35,960 nucleotides of DNA, taken from Branchiostoma floridae. Taxonomy: Eukaryota; Chordata; Leptocardii; Amphioxiformes; Branchiostomatidae. A program made the position numbers and the translations under genes. Below, in pieces: positions 13,201 through 21,811 of this stretch (position 1 is its first letter; every line of letters begins with the position of its first letter). The stretch lies in the NCBI RefSeq assembly GCF_000003815.2, contig NC_049983.1, positions 7,454,721 through 7,490,680 on the forward strand, read 5' to 3'. The notes beneath the pieces were generated by a model. That model was not told the origin of the DNA and made no database searches. It was given only the letters and a program-made list of their open reading frames with translations.

Positions 13201-16200
13201 GTCAGCTGGGTACAGTCCAATGAGAAAATTGCTGGCAGCACATTCTTTGTTCAACGCCGATACAAAGGATGTATTGGCATTGGTAACAACGGCAAATGTA
13301 TTGATTTTGCCATCGTTATTGTATTTACTTCCCTGAAACAAATAAAAGAAAATAAATTCTATTGTGATTTTTTGTGCATAGTCTTATAACAATGTAAAAT
13401 CTCCCAAAGATTACTGATATACATGATAACAATTTTATATCCCCTTAACGACTTGTCACGGATATGACATGGGCATGAGTGAGGACATGATTTTGTTTTT
13501 GACGATATGTTGTACTATGTAAATACTGTATTGCATGTATGTGTTATTTGTATGTATATCCAGGGCCTCCATGAAAAGCAGTGCTAGTCATTGATGGGAG
13601 CTAGCCCTGGTAAAAGAACAGTGAAATAAATAAATCAAAATTGGATAACAATTTTGTCTTTGCGCTAACGAATGGTAAAACAGAGGTGAAATTTATTTTC
13701 TTATCCTTCAACGTACGGAAAAGATGTATTTTCATCAATGTCTGTCTGGACAATTGTGCGTGATAAAATTGTACATGAAAAAATCACATGAAAGCAAACT
13801 TACCGTCCCTTTGGAAGGCTGACAATAAAAGAATCTGCCTGAATGTGCAAATAGTCACAACCTACTGACCGCTGTTTGCAAGTTGGTTTGTTGCCTAACT
13901 GTGCTTAACTAAATTTATCGCCTATTCAATTTAGCTCGACAGATTGCTAATGTTGAACAATCAATCACTCTCGATTTGCCTAACTAATCCTTTACAGTTC
14001 TGTGCAGTTAGGCTCAGAAACTGCACCATACGACCAAACGGTATGAATGAAATACAAGCGCACATATGTTGGTTGCCCAAGTAACTGGGGCCGCATGCGA
14101 TTGCTACCCTAAACACAATAAAGCGAAGACAACGAATTCGTATGTCTATATTAATCTACACACGGCAGTGCCCTCCCCTAGTTACATTCATATCTATACT
14201 TCAAGGTTGTCATATGAAATAATTCGATATGATAGCGTAACAAATTCTTACACAGTAAAAAGCTTCTTCCGTTGTTAAATCTGTAACGGTGTTGGGTAGT
14301 TTGATATGATAATCTTCAAAAGATGTTCCAACAAACCACTTGCAGTATGATCATAATCAGCTCAGAATGAAGGTACCAGAGCTACGATAGCCGTCACAGA
14401 TTTAAAATCATTCTGAACTGGAACGTGTCTTCGTATTACGGACATTTCATCATAAGATCTAGTACTGTAAATGATTAGTTAGGCAAATAAGTGGTGATTG
14501 ATTGTTCAACATTAGATAGGCTATAACTTTAGTTTGTATAGTTAGGCAACAAACTTGCAAAGCAGCAGTCAGTAGGAGTAGGGTTGCGACTATTACTGTT
14601 GTACATTCGGGCAGCTTTCGCAAATTAAGTTGACATTCACATAATCTTAACGTAGTGGTGTCCACCGTTAACTAATTTACGCATACCAGAAGTAGGTTAT
14701 TCCCATCAATCACTACCATAGATTTATGAATGGCATATTTACATTAATCATGCAAATTAGACTCTCTTTTGCATAGTTAGTATCTTTTAATGCTTTTCAT
14801 TCTACAGATTATATATATTACATGTATGTAAGTATGAAAGCATGAAAAATGACAAACTTCCCCTGTTTATTATGCAAACTATGTTCTAATTTACACATTT
14901 GTTTTGTAAATCGTTCTGTTTATTAATCTTCTAAACACAAGGCACACATAAAGAAAACTAACACTGGACATGTAGAACACAAAAAGCGATAAATAAAACC
15001 CAGAAAACAATTAGGATAATGCATATCAGTTACACGTTTTGATATATGAAGAAGAAATAACAATAAGAAGCTGTATTATGTTATTCACTATTATTTTAAC
15101 GAGAGAGCTTTTCCCCATTTAACAATATGTTTTTTTTGTTTTATCCCCCCTTTTATCTAAAATGCATCAATGAATTTTAGTCTATGAAAGTATGATATAC
15201 TAGTATACATATGCGATGAAAGCTTGTACATTAGGAGAATGTTGACAGTTTTTGAAAGTAAGTTGTTTGCCTAAAAGGATAATCAAATTGGAACATGCTG
15301 GACACCAACAGTTCAAGTCACCAAAAATAACTTTGAAAAGGTTCAGATTCAAATGTTTTCCAATATTGTTGAAAAGACTGTCTCCCACTTGTAGCTAAAT
15401 CATGTAACAACATTGGAGGTGGGTGAGGTGTAGTTGGTATTTCAACCAGCTTTGTATAACTTTGTAGAAAAACAGACTAACCGGAGCTATTCTTAATCAA
15501 GGTTTCAAAGTAATTTAAGCTGTGCAAAGGGAAGCATACTGGTTCTAGAAAAAGGACTAGAAAAGAACAGTAATTTATAACAAAGTCAATTTTCATTGTG
15601 TAGTTTTGGTACCCAGGGGACCCGGTCTTTCAGATTGTGATTTAGATCTCTTCTTTTGTTATGATCATGTTCGAAATATTAAGAATGCAAAGACATGATG
15701 CCAGTTTTACACGTTTCAGAACCCTAATCCGACCGCATGGGGTCCGTTTTTAAAGAGAAAAAATTCCTTCTATGAGTTTGTTGGTATACATAATTATTTT
15801 TCTATGATTATTTACCAAGATTTTTACATTTGCAGGTTTTTGTCTGTAGTTAGCATGTGGCTTTGTTAGAATAAGTTACTATTTTGAGGGCAGTACCACA
15901 TTGTCCTCGTCTGTCCCAAAGCAAATCAAGAAAAATGGAGGTTGGAATTAGAGGTTTAATTATTTATAGATTATGATGAAATGAATGAACGTTTTATCCA
16001 AAATTCAATATTCACAAATCAAACAACCTCACAAGCAACCGTTGCATGGGATGTCTAAATTGTCTGTTTGGTACGTTAAAAAATCTTGGTGCAGTAAAAC
16101 ATCATATTACAGTAAAATATCAATACATATCAATGAAGTCGACATTACGGTTGCATACTGTAGTACAGTATGAGTACAGTATATCCATTATTGTTTGAGA

Positions 16201-19011
16201 CTTGTTTAAAAGCATTACCCCTAGGCCACAATACAGACGGCATCGAATTATTGACACAACTACATCCTACATGACTTATGAGTTCTGTAGTTTGGTAGGA
16301 GGGAGGATAGTCATTACGGTGTGGAACTTGAGATTTAAAACAAAATGTCCGAGCATCATAACTAAATTGCGGTACCGTCACATTGTGGTAGCCTGGGTAC
16401 CATCCTATTTCTACCAGGGCTCCTTATACTCGCTACCCTAAACACATAACGAGCATACGGAGCCCCGCTAGCAATAGGTACCCAGGCTACATTTTGGTAC
16501 TTTTCAACAGGTGTACTATGTATGGTATTAGACTTTTTTTTACATTCATCAGTTCAGTGTTGATAGGGTCCAGGAGCGGTGGCAGCTCCGGGATAGTAAT
16601 TACTAAGTAAAGAACATAAGAATGTATGTCCCATTTACCTGACCGGTTGTTTCAGTTTTTTCTCAACATCTGTGACATTTGGAATGCAAGAATTACTATC
16701 TGTGCCATGTAGCATTTGTTAATACTGGCATTTCAGAGATCAAAAGATGACCGCTGAAATTACAGGTTCAACAGTACTTATATTTTCAAATGGAACGTAC
16801 AGTAGGAAACCTACAGTCATGGACATACACCGGCTCAGAAAATGACAAGAAATGACAATGCCTTGAAGCACCAAACATATCAGCCCCGCTAGCGATCTCG
16901 CCCTCCCCGGCTACTGATCTCGCCCCCTATCTCGCCCCCCCTTTAGCGATTTCGCCCCCCCCCCCAAAGCAGGTTTACATGACATTTTAGAAGTTGATTG
17001 GTATAAATCACAAAATGCAGTTTCAGAATGATATAAGTACACGAGTCTGATACATAACTCAATCCATATTATTAACATTAACGTAACTAGAGTTCCGCGA
17101 ACACATACTTTTGCCAAATAAACCAGGTTTGTTATGTAGAATGATGTCTGCAGACAAATGCGTTACTCATTTCATTTTCTTTATAATTATATGCTTGGAG
17201 TTGGTTTATAAAATTTCGGCATTCATTATGCAAAATAGATCCCAAGTTACAATTAATTGATATCAAATTGTATCAAGCATTACTTAAGCTATCAGCATAC
17301 CAAAAATCATGATGATCCTTTGATCCATTCTCTTTCAAAGTCTTTAAATACACCTCTTACTCTCTTCCCTCTTTCTCAGTTACATATGTGACAACTTTGA
17401 TGAAAGTACTATAATGGAATGCAGTGGATTTATTAACTTTTCCTAATCAATTATGCAAATTACCTGTTTTTTTGCATAATAAGTATCACTTTATATAAGT
17501 CTTCACTTGGGCTATCTACATGCCAAAAATCATGACGATCCGTCAACACGTTCATATTTTCTCATTAATTATGCAAATGAGATCATCATTTGCATGATAA
17601 ATATGTATTGACATTTCTCTCTTTCTCAGCTACATATGTGACAAGTTTTAAAGTCCTATCATGGAATGTAGTGAATTTATAAAATATCCTCATTAATTAT
17701 GCAAATTAGCTGTTGATTTGCATAATTGGTATCTCATTATGTAGGTCTTCACTTACGCTACCTACATACCAAAAAACATGATGATCCGTCAACATGTTCA
17801 TATTTTCTCATTAATTATGCAAATGAGGTCATCATTTGCATAATTGATATCTATCGACATTTCTCTCCTTCCCAGCTACATATGTGACAAGTTTGAAAGT
17901 CCTATCATGGAATGCAGTGGATTTATGAATTTTCCTCATTAATTATGCAAATTAGCTGTTGATTTGCATAATTAGTATACCATTATGTAAGTCATCACTC
18001 ATTCTATCTACATACCAAAAATCATGACGATCCGTCAACACGTTGTAGAGTTATTCTCGTCCAAAGTTTGAAAGGAAACCGGCGCCTGCAGTTCCAAAAA
18101 AGCCGCTAGGGGGCCCAAACTCACAGCACTTACTCTCTGCCTCGAGGACTATCTACCACTCAAAAATCATGACCACAGCATGTCCAGAACACGAGATATC
18201 AAAAATTGAGTTTCTACTGCAGTACCTTAGCAAGCCGCTAGGGGGCCCATTATCGAACTTGACCTTCGTTTTCCCGACCCCTACCCACCTACCAAATATC
18301 ATCGGGATCCATCCAAGGCTTCTCGAGTTATGCTGTTAACAGACAGACACACACACAGACTCACAAGCCCAAAACATAACCTTAGCCATTCTGGCAAAGG
18401 TAATTACATGTTGATAAGACAGTTGAAGTTGTTTCGGACAAGGAGGGTTGGGTCCTTGTATTCCCATTATTGCATATACTTGAGTCTCGACATAAGATGT
18501 TTTTCATATACTTGAGTCTCGACATAAGCAACCTCAAGCAACCTATATATTTCCAATATGAAGCCTCTACCATGAATTGACCACAAATTCTTTTGAAATG
18601 TCTTTATTAGAATATGTAGATAAGGTATTCATTAGGTATTCCTATGGGTATCTTCACCTCCAATATGACTGTTTTTTTAGTATTTGTAAACTGGTGTTTT
18701 ACCCGTGTTTCTTAANNNNNNNNNNNNNNNNNNNNNNNNNNNNNNNNNNNNNNNNNNNNNNNNNNNNNNNNNNNNNNNNNNNNNNNNNNNNNNNNNNNNN
18801 NNNNNNNNNNNNNNNNNNNNNNNNNNNNNNNNNNNNNNGTTTTAAACTATATAGTTGAGTAAGCCGGTTTTGTGGTTATGGGTAGACATTTTCATGCCAA
18901 AATTACCTGATGTTGGCCCGGGTCGAGAAAAATGCTGTCGAAAAGTGCACCATCGGATACAAGACAACAAAAGGATGCAATGACAATGATGCACGCTACA
19001 ACGGCGTTCAT
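170..19011 (-). CDS. Gene B: secreted HYR/Sushi/GCC2-GCC3 mosaic protein, 3' end outside window
   Basis: Exons in order: 18907-19011, 13804-13818, 13185-13332, 12303-12428, 11581-11721, 11136-11268, 10548-10681, 9768-9971, 8359-8538, 7832-8095, 7278-7487, 6260-6448, 5323-5793, 708-869 and 170-331. They join without a stop into at least 881 codons. Layout: signal peptide about 1-21, unrecognised region to 178, HYR 179-267, Sushi 268-335, Sushi 336-395, HYR 396-483, Sushi 484-553, Sushi 554-616, unrecognised domain 617-773, GCC2/GCC3 774-827 and 828-881. The final phase-1 donor shows more exons lie to the left. Domain types recall SVEP1/polydom, a large secreted matrix protein, but no VWA domain is present here. 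The choice of first exon is the least certain part: the exons from 13332 onward could instead continue gene A. Confidence 0.7.
657..990 (+). repeat. 20-base perfect direct repeat flanking a GCC2/GCC3 exon
   Basis: AACTGTCTTCAGAATATGTG occurs at 657-676 and 971-990. The pair encloses the exon 708-869, and the retrotransposon remnant begins right after the second copy. Confidence 0.9.
708..869 (-). CDS. Gene B exon: GCC2/GCC3 (ephrin-receptor-like) cysteine-rich module
   Basis: A 162-base phase 1-1 exon, acceptor TTCTTCCAG, donor GTTTGT. It reads GCIKGSYLDTDTGTCEKC, then GQFQDEDGQMACKPCPSGT, the C.G.Y.....C..C..G..Q...G...C..CP.GT pattern of GCC2/GCC3 repeats. The junction with the next exon gives CLATCQPGWY in frame. 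Confidence 0.85.
991..1568 (+). mobile_element. 5'-truncated non-LTR retrotransposon, end of reverse-transcriptase ORF and 3' tail
   Basis: The plus strand codes RAHIRGFYTRANSLVRKF, then FNAYCSSMYCAQLW and AFRILFSYGKY, familiar from the C-terminal end of LINE (CR1/L2-like) ORF2 proteins. A frame break near 1290 moves the reading to THSFVTRLFNSNNEIIRL and it ends at a TAA near 1424. The 3' end is CCTGAAATAAAGAAATAA and an A-run. It lies in the intron between exons 708-869 and 5323-5793 of gene B, in the opposite orientation. Inactive. Confidence 0.7.
2819..4190 (+). repeat. Diverged tandem duplication, period about 764 bases
   Basis: GACCGTCAACAA.AGTCGCACGG starts copies at 2819 and 3583. Both copies share CTGAAGAGAAGT, the GATTATC.TAGATATG block, GAATATTAATTAGCCTT and CTTCGCTGATTGGCT in the same order. 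The copies differ by many substitutions and small gaps, so the duplication is old or the two are separate insertions of one family. Confidence 0.7.
4110..4870 (+). repeat. Tandem array, 162-base unit, about 4.5 copies
   Basis: GTCCTTTTTTGGTCAAAAAT recurs at 4194, 4356, 4518 and 4681, a period of 162-163. Because 162 is divisible by three and the unit lacks stops in one frame, a 259-codon reading frame spans the array; it is an artefact of the repeat with lysine-rich, periodic translation and is not called as a gene. Confidence 0.85.
5018..5043 (+). repeat. GAA microsatellite at the end of the repeat block
   Basis: A run of GAA/AGA units follows AGATTTGACAGG and ends in AGAAGAAACATTACG. It looks like the tail of the interspersed repeat that fills 2819-5040. 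Confidence 0.6.
5323..5793 (-). CDS. Gene B exon: 157-codon unrecognised domain between Sushi and GCC2/GCC3
   Basis: A single large 471-base phase 1-1 exon, acceptor TTCTTAATCAG, donor GTAAGT. It reads YYYSGDCSDPETQAQIQENF, later CQLFVECAAENVQVFC, then a beta-rich stretch QLRVKFDLTVKVQPG, and ends WTSLVCQPGYLPNYDTYMC, which begins the following cysteine-rich repeats. Several NxS/T sites (NSS, NVT, NFS, NVT) suggest an extracellular glycoprotein. In polydom-like proteins a spacer lies at the comparable place before the ephrin-receptor-like repeats; homology to it is my inference. The first 60 residues resemble exon 10 of gene A. Confidence 0.8.
6260..6448 (-). CDS. Gene B exon: Sushi domain
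   Basis: A 189-base phase 1-1 exon reading VPCPSLRPPGNGALACDG, then TFCLINCNENWDVP and TWNPDDDVPDC. Acceptor ATTATAG, donor GTAAGT. It resembles the Sushi exon 24301-24501 of gene A (both CP.L.PP..GA.AC.GW), suggesting shared origin. Confidence 0.85.
6539..6703. repeat. Foldback element with arms of about 60 bases
   Basis: GTAGCGAAAATC...GGCATGACCCTG (6539-6602) is repeated inverted as CAGGGTCATGCC...GATTTTCGCTAC (6640-6703) with few mismatches and a loop of about 37 bases. A MITE-like hairpin in an intron of gene B. Confidence 0.8.
6726..6924. repeat. Second inverted repeat just beside the first
   Basis: GTCACATAGGTCGTGCGATC at 6726 is matched inverted by GATCGCTCGACCTATGTGAC ending at 6924. 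The arms are about 22 bases with 155 bases between. It may belong to the same element family as 6539-6703. Confidence 0.6.
7116..7271. repeat. Compound microsatellite (AC)n(CT)n(CG)n...(GA)n
   Basis: AC repeats run to about 7149, CT repeats to 7174, an uninterrupted 21-base CG run lies at 7175-7195, and GA repeats run to 7271. The CG and AC alternation is the classic Z-DNA-forming type. The GA run stops one base before the splice donor of exon 7278-7487. Confidence 0.95.
7278..7487 (-). CDS. Gene B exon: Sushi domain next to a microsatellite
   Basis: A 210-base phase 1-1 exon reading ITCPPVRHTLKAELSC, then GSTCTFGCETGYPVDGP and GAGGAQPFC. Acceptor TTCCTTAG, donor GTAAGC at 7277-7272. The intron turns at once into a long CT-rich repeat on the transcribed sense, so repeat-length changes would act right beside the donor. 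Confidence 0.85.
7832..8095 (-). CDS. Gene B exon: HYR domain
   Basis: A 264-base phase 1-1 exon, 88 codons. It reads NRPPVFDSCPTDIVAFADR, then VTWTEPTATD and GQHLIKYTATDAFSNEATC, ending SFSVIVQ. This is a textbook HYR module in one exon. Confidence 0.85.
8359..8538 (-). CDS. Gene B exon: Sushi domain
   Basis: A 180-base phase 1-1 exon reading VTCGDLLTPQHGIVSC, then VCRVECEEGYLPED and GGWDGPLTRC. Acceptor TTTGACCAG, donor GTAATC. All core Sushi cysteines and the late Trp are present. Confidence 0.85.
8993..9029. repeat. Short hairpin
   Basis: AAAAGTGGTCAGTTATT and AATAACCGACCACTTTT form 17-base arms with one mismatch and a very short loop. It is in an intron of gene B and its nature is unknown. 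Confidence 0.6.
9560..9731. mobile_element. Foldback MITE, about 172 bases
   Basis: Arms GTTGATGCCCCGCC...ATATGGTGAGATAATCCCTG and their inverse, ending GGGGCATTAAC, cover nearly the whole element, with a second inner palindrome ACCACC...GGTGGT. It sits in the intron immediately downstream of the Sushi exon 9768-9971. Confidence 0.75.
9768..9971 (-). CDS. Gene B exon: Sushi domain
   Basis: A 204-base phase 1-1 exon with acceptor GTTTTACAG and donor GTAAAG. It reads YCKPIDWPSNIARISC, then TTCQYSCLPGYHMPGGD and WTPTTTIQC, a complete CCP module. A foldback element ends 37 bases downstream of the donor. Confidence 0.85.
10548..10681 (-). CDS. Gene B exon: second half of HYR domain
   Basis: Acceptor TTCTTGCAG, donor GTATGT, phase 2 to 1 (134 bases). 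It reads LPAGSYVVTFTVSDSSGN, the most conserved HYR motif, then CDCACKV-like CDGDCACKVSFEIA. Extra cysteines (CDGDCAC) are unusual for HYR. Confidence 0.8.
10997..11022 (+). repeat. Six-base tandem repeat (CAGATA)n
   Basis: TACAGA is repeated four times in a row in the intron between the two HYR half-exons. Confidence 0.8.
11136..11268 (-). CDS. Gene B exon: first half of HYR domain
   Basis: Acceptor TTCGTACTCAG, donor GTATGT, phase 1 to 2 (133 bases). It reads TPPRFTSCPHLPDI, then RVNIPRPTYTDDRDEPGYC, the front half of an HYR module. A phase-2 intron splits this domain, unlike the single-exon HYR modules elsewhere in the window. Confidence 0.75.
11581..11721 (-). CDS. Gene B exon: unrecognised linker before HYR
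   Basis: A 141-base phase 1-1 exon, acceptor TTTCATCCATAG, donor GTATGT. It reads NLTPPSRSSALATLQAIDLG, then VVEGLFNFLGNLFGTS and DENGPPP. The middle could be an amphipathic helix; there is no cysteine. The junction gives PPPDQTPPRF, leading straight into the HYR module. Confidence 0.6.
12303..12428 (-). CDS. Gene B exon: unrecognised N-terminal region, part 2
   Basis: A 126-base phase 1-1 exon with acceptor CATTTTCAG and donor GTAAGT. It reads TISVTGSPYTFCIFSTDERS, then VRCDDSVSSFYSTIVK. Two cysteines may pair with each other. No family recognised; supported by phase and splice sites. Confidence 0.6.
13185..13332 (-). CDS. Gene B exon: unrecognised N-terminal region, part 1
   Basis: Acceptor TTTGTTTCAG, donor GTGAGT; enters in phase 0 and leaves in phase 1 (148 bases). 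It reads GSKYNNDGKINTFAVV, then ALNKECAASNFLIGLYPAD. One N-glycosylation site (NTS) is visible. No family recognised. Confidence 0.65.
13560..13640 (+). mobile_element. Probable 3' end of a LINE
   Basis: CCAGGGCCTCC and AGCCCTGG form a hairpin, followed by TGAAATAAATAAATC. This resembles the 3' untranslated ends of CR1/L2-like elements. No coding remnant is seen upstream. Confidence 0.4.
13804..13818 (-). CDS. Gene B candidate 15-base microexon (or 35-base exon to 13838)
   Basis: A pyrimidine-rich acceptor CTTTTATTGTCAG and a strong donor GTAAGT enclose 15 bases coding PSKGT in phase 0-0. With the next acceptor upstream (GCACATTCAG) the exon would be 35 bases, 13804-13838, coding RFFYCQPSKGT after two leading bases, phase 1 to 0, as needed if gene A continues into gene B. 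Too short to judge by content. Confidence 0.4.
13861..14575. mobile_element. Element with long terminal inverted repeats (about 110 bases)
   Basis: CCTACTGACCGCTG...TTGTTGCCTAACT at 13861 returns inverted at 14474-14575 (AGTTAGGCAACAAA...CAGTCAGTAGG), including the inner ATGTTGAACAATCAATCA block. There is no transposase coding in the about 490-base middle. Its left end lies 22 bases from the exon candidate ending at 13838. Confidence 0.7.
14576..17149. other. Intron of gene B without recognised genes
   Basis: AT-rich, with scattered ATGCAAAT-like motifs (14750), a C-rich stretch with repeated ATCTCGCCCCC near 16885-16965, and the foldback at 16388. Short reading frames here show no domain, signal peptide or splice support. 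Confidence 0.6.
16388..16490. repeat. Foldback element, 103 bases
   Basis: GTAGCCTGGGTACC (16388-16401) and GGTACCCAGGCTAC (16477-16490) are perfect inverted ends; GGCTCCTTATACTCG and CGAGCATACGGAGCC pair inside them. Confidence 0.8.
17150..18060 (+). repeat. Tandem repeat of about 248 bases, about three to four copies, rich in ATGCAAAT
   Basis: ACATATGTGACAA recurs near 17382, 17632 and 17878 (period about 246-250). Each unit has TCATTAATTATGCAAAT in direct and ATTTGCATAATT in inverted orientation, plus CATACCAAAAATCATGA.GATCC. The first copy is the most diverged. Confidence 0.8.
18060..18410 (+). mobile_element. Tail of the interspersed repeat that carries the 248-base array
   Basis: GCCGCTAGGGGGCCC occurs twice, followed by AAATATCATCGGGATCCATC, an ACAGACAGACACACACACAG stretch and a terminal CATTCTGGCAAAGGTAAT. 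I believe this ending is common to a repeat family in aquatic invertebrates, but cannot name it. The inverted version of part of it lies at 20990-21110. Confidence 0.5.
18473..18528 (+). repeat. 24-base direct repeat, spacing 32
   Basis: CATATACTTGAGTCTCGACA and the next four bases are identical at 18473-18496 and 18505-18528. Confidence 0.9.
18716..18838. other. Assembly gap (123 Ns)
   Basis: Undetermined bases in the large intron of gene B. The true size of the gap is unknown and it lies just downstream of the candidate first exon of gene B. Confidence 1.
18907..19011 (-). CDS. Gene B candidate exon 1: signal peptide
   Basis: ATG in context GCAAGATGA opens MNAVVACIIVIASFCCLVSD, a convincing signal peptide, followed by GALFDSIFLDPGQHQ and a donor CAG/GTAATT. 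The exon is 105 bases and ends in phase 0. The only phase-0 entries downstream on this strand are the small exon at 13804-13818 and the exon at 13185-13332, so it fits them exactly. An assembly gap lies just 68 bases downstream and could hide something. It might instead start a separate nested gene. Confidence 0.55.
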
Positions 19012-19676
19012 CTTGCAGTCCAACAGAAAAACAACACGGAAACAGTTGTATTCTCCGGACTTTTGGGAACTGGCCACAAATAAGTTAATCACAAACTTCA
19101 AAGTTTACCTTTCACATGGTTTGTGTGTCGATCGGCTGCTGGGCCACCTTTATGAATGTGCACATAACAGAAACGTCAAGGATACAGACTACACGAACCT
19201 CTCCTGCCAGTGAGTCAATGTTGTTTGTTTCTAGGGTGTGACCTGCTAGTGAAAGCTGTGCGTGGTAAAGTACATGGCAGGTTTATATGTTCACATTACG
19301 TCACCCCCAGCATGTTTGGACTTGCTTGAAATCACACGGCAACTGCAAATGGAGACAAAAACAAGAGACGTTGCCGATTGTAATCAATATTGTCATCGAT
19401 CAAAATATAGAAATTTCTCGAATTTTTACCAGTGCAATTCGTTGGGTCATCACGGTGCATACTCGCGTGTGGAGTATTGTGGATGATAAATTTCTTTTAG
19501 TAGATATAAAAAGGAGTAGAAAATAGTATTACGATATAAACCATCACTCTATCTACTACGGAAAATCAGGACGATCCTTCAAACATATTTTGAGTAATTT
19601 TTTTTTCAAAGCCTTAGATACAAATGACCCCTGCAGTACCAAAAAAACGCTAGAGGGCAAAAACCTACACCACTTA

Positions 19677-20920
19677 AGGTCCCCTCTCACTTGACGTGGG
19701 GCACGCTTGCGGCATTGCTGCGTTCGTTCACTGTGGCACTGTTGTGTTAATTTCGCCGATTTTGTCTTGCACTCACACTGACGTGCGACACTGTTGCGTT
19801 TCTAAACTACATGAACATGTTATTGGCAATTGCAGCGTTATCAATTTATGAAAAATCACTGTAAAATGATGGGAATGCCCAAAAATGAGATTTATGATGA
19901 AAAGATTTCCCTTATGATGATGAATTATATGATACATATGCTATAAATAACCTTGAAAGACTTTTACTGTAAAGGAAATGACCCAAATGAACGGACACGA
20001 ACCATATACCAGATTTGACTCGATGTGTATGTTTTGCACCATGTAACGTTATGTGTAATTATGTAGATTTATATGTTTATTCACCAATTTTGCTAATTTT
20101 TGAAATGAAAATGCTTGATATTTCGTCCCTTTTTTGTATGACGCGGAGTATTTTCATTGTCGGTGGATGGCTTGCAAGCCTATTGATGTCTAAGTCTACC
20201 ATATAATTTTGTAAAAAGTGAGAAAAATATGGCCCATGGGTCTGATGAATGACTGCAATTTTGTATTTCATCGGCGGCAGGCTACCAGCAACGATTAGCT
20301 TGTAACGTTATAACGCAAACTCAAAAGCAAACGTTATCATCCAACATAAATAATTTCTTTTCGAATGTTGTACTTGTATCTTTTTCTCTACATCCGTAGG
20401 TTAATCGATAAACCAGTTACTTATTTTTTGTTTTCAAGTATAAGATAATGACCTACTTCCCATTAAATAAATCAAAAGATGTATTTTTGAGTTAACTCTG
20501 AATACGGATACAAGGTAAGTTTTGTGAAATTCGCAGTATTTTTACTGGCTCGAAAACCGCTGTAAAATTATTAGAAATGCATCTAAAATAGTTTTTCGGT
20601 GATAAAAGGATGTTTACTTTTGATTCTTGGTTTAAAATAGGCAAAATATATCCTTGATACTGTTTGGGGCATGGTGGCGGCACTGTGGGGGCATTTTTGG
20701 GGCACCGTTGGGGCACCGTTGGGGCACTGTTGGGGCATCTTGCGACTTGCGTTATTTTTAAACTTTTAAAAAAAACGTCGCGCTTGCAACCGGCACTTCT
20801 AGGTTTGCTTGCGGCACCGCTAGGTTTCGTGGGGGCACCTCTAGGTTCCGTGGGGGTACATCTGCGTTTTCGAACGCAGCAATGCCGCAAGCGTGCCCCA
20901 CGTCAAGTGAGAGGGGACCT
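19677..20920. mobile_element. Non-autonomous PIF/Harbinger-like DNA transposon, copy 1
   Basis: Ends AGGTCCCCTCTCACTTGACG and its inverse form terminal inverted repeats of about 50 bases that include GGCATTGCTGCGTTCG. TTA flanks both sides (19674-19676 and 20921-20923), the 3-base duplication typical of PIF/Harbinger. A stretch of GGGGCACCGTT-like units lies near 20670-20740. No transposase is coded. It is inserted within another repeat whose pieces flank it. Confidence 0.8.
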
Positions 20921-20989
20921 TTACTCTTACACCAAGGCCTGTATACACTATAAAATCGCTACACTGTAAAGTAGCTGCATAGTTACAGC

Positions 20990-21110
20990 ATAACTTGGAT
21001 GGATCCCTATGATATTTGCTAGGTGGGAGCGGGTCGAGAGAAGGAAGGTCGATGATGGCCCTCTAGTATAGCAGCTTTTTATCAGAGGTACTGAAGAGGA
21101 CATGAAGTTT
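20990..21110 (-). mobile_element. Inverted fragment of the 18060-18410 repeat family
   Basis: TACAGCATAACTTGGATGGA and GATATTTGCTAGGTGGG match the reverse complement of the 18240-18330 tail. A forward fragment of the same family occupies about 19540-19673, so the Harbinger-like copy sits inside a foldback of this repeat. Confidence 0.6.
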
Positions 21111-21484
21111 AACAAGCTATGGTCCCACGTGTATCTTACATTTACATGTCTGCGGATTAATATTGATATCTATCTACTGAACCTCTGACTTTCGTGATCG
21201 GGTCAAAGATTTAAGAGAAACTAATAATGTAGTATGTCGTAATTTACTAATAGGTACGTACTTTGATACACTTACGACATTAAACGAGTGAAGCAGTGAA
21301 GATATAGCTGACCGCTCGAAAGCATTTTATTGAGTTTGTGACTTTCAACAACATGTCGTGATCCTTAGAAACGTATCAATATATAGGTGTATTTCACTAC
21401 AGATAACGCATTACTGCATGCCTGATACAACACAACTACGTTAAATAAACACATGTATGCAGAAAGAGACATCAATGATACACC

Positions 21485-21490
21485 TTTATT
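21485..21490 (-). terminator. Candidate polyadenylation signal of gene A
   Basis: AATAAA on the minus strand, about 320 bases after the gene A stop codon. It is followed by GGTGTATC and, further on, a T-rich stretch including TGTGTTTATTTAA. Supports a transcript end here, but the hexamer is common in AT-rich DNA. Confidence 0.45.
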
Positions 21491-21811
21491 GATAAAAAGT
21501 AAATCTATTTCCATGAAAATATCATAGGAACGTCAGCGCATCATGTTTCACTTTACATCTCAGATTAAACAAGTCAAAATTCTTAGGTTTTGATTCTTGC
21601 ATTGAACAATTACAATTTGAACATCTGTTTGCTTTCCAGGCCGAATTTGACGGCAGGATATGTTTCTGAAAATATCAACGTATCGGTTAATTCAAACAAA
21701 GAAATGGTGATAATGTTATACTTGCTTCAGAAGACAGTTATAAATTCAGTCAAATAATATCTGTCACAAAGCTGACATTGGGGATATGGTATACAACATT
21801 GGGCATTTAGT

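Noticed and set aside
20492-20969. Open frames on both strands rich in Pro/Ala or Gly
   Set aside because: They lie inside the Harbinger-like element and come from its tandem units; similar frames in copy 2 are not conserved as protein.
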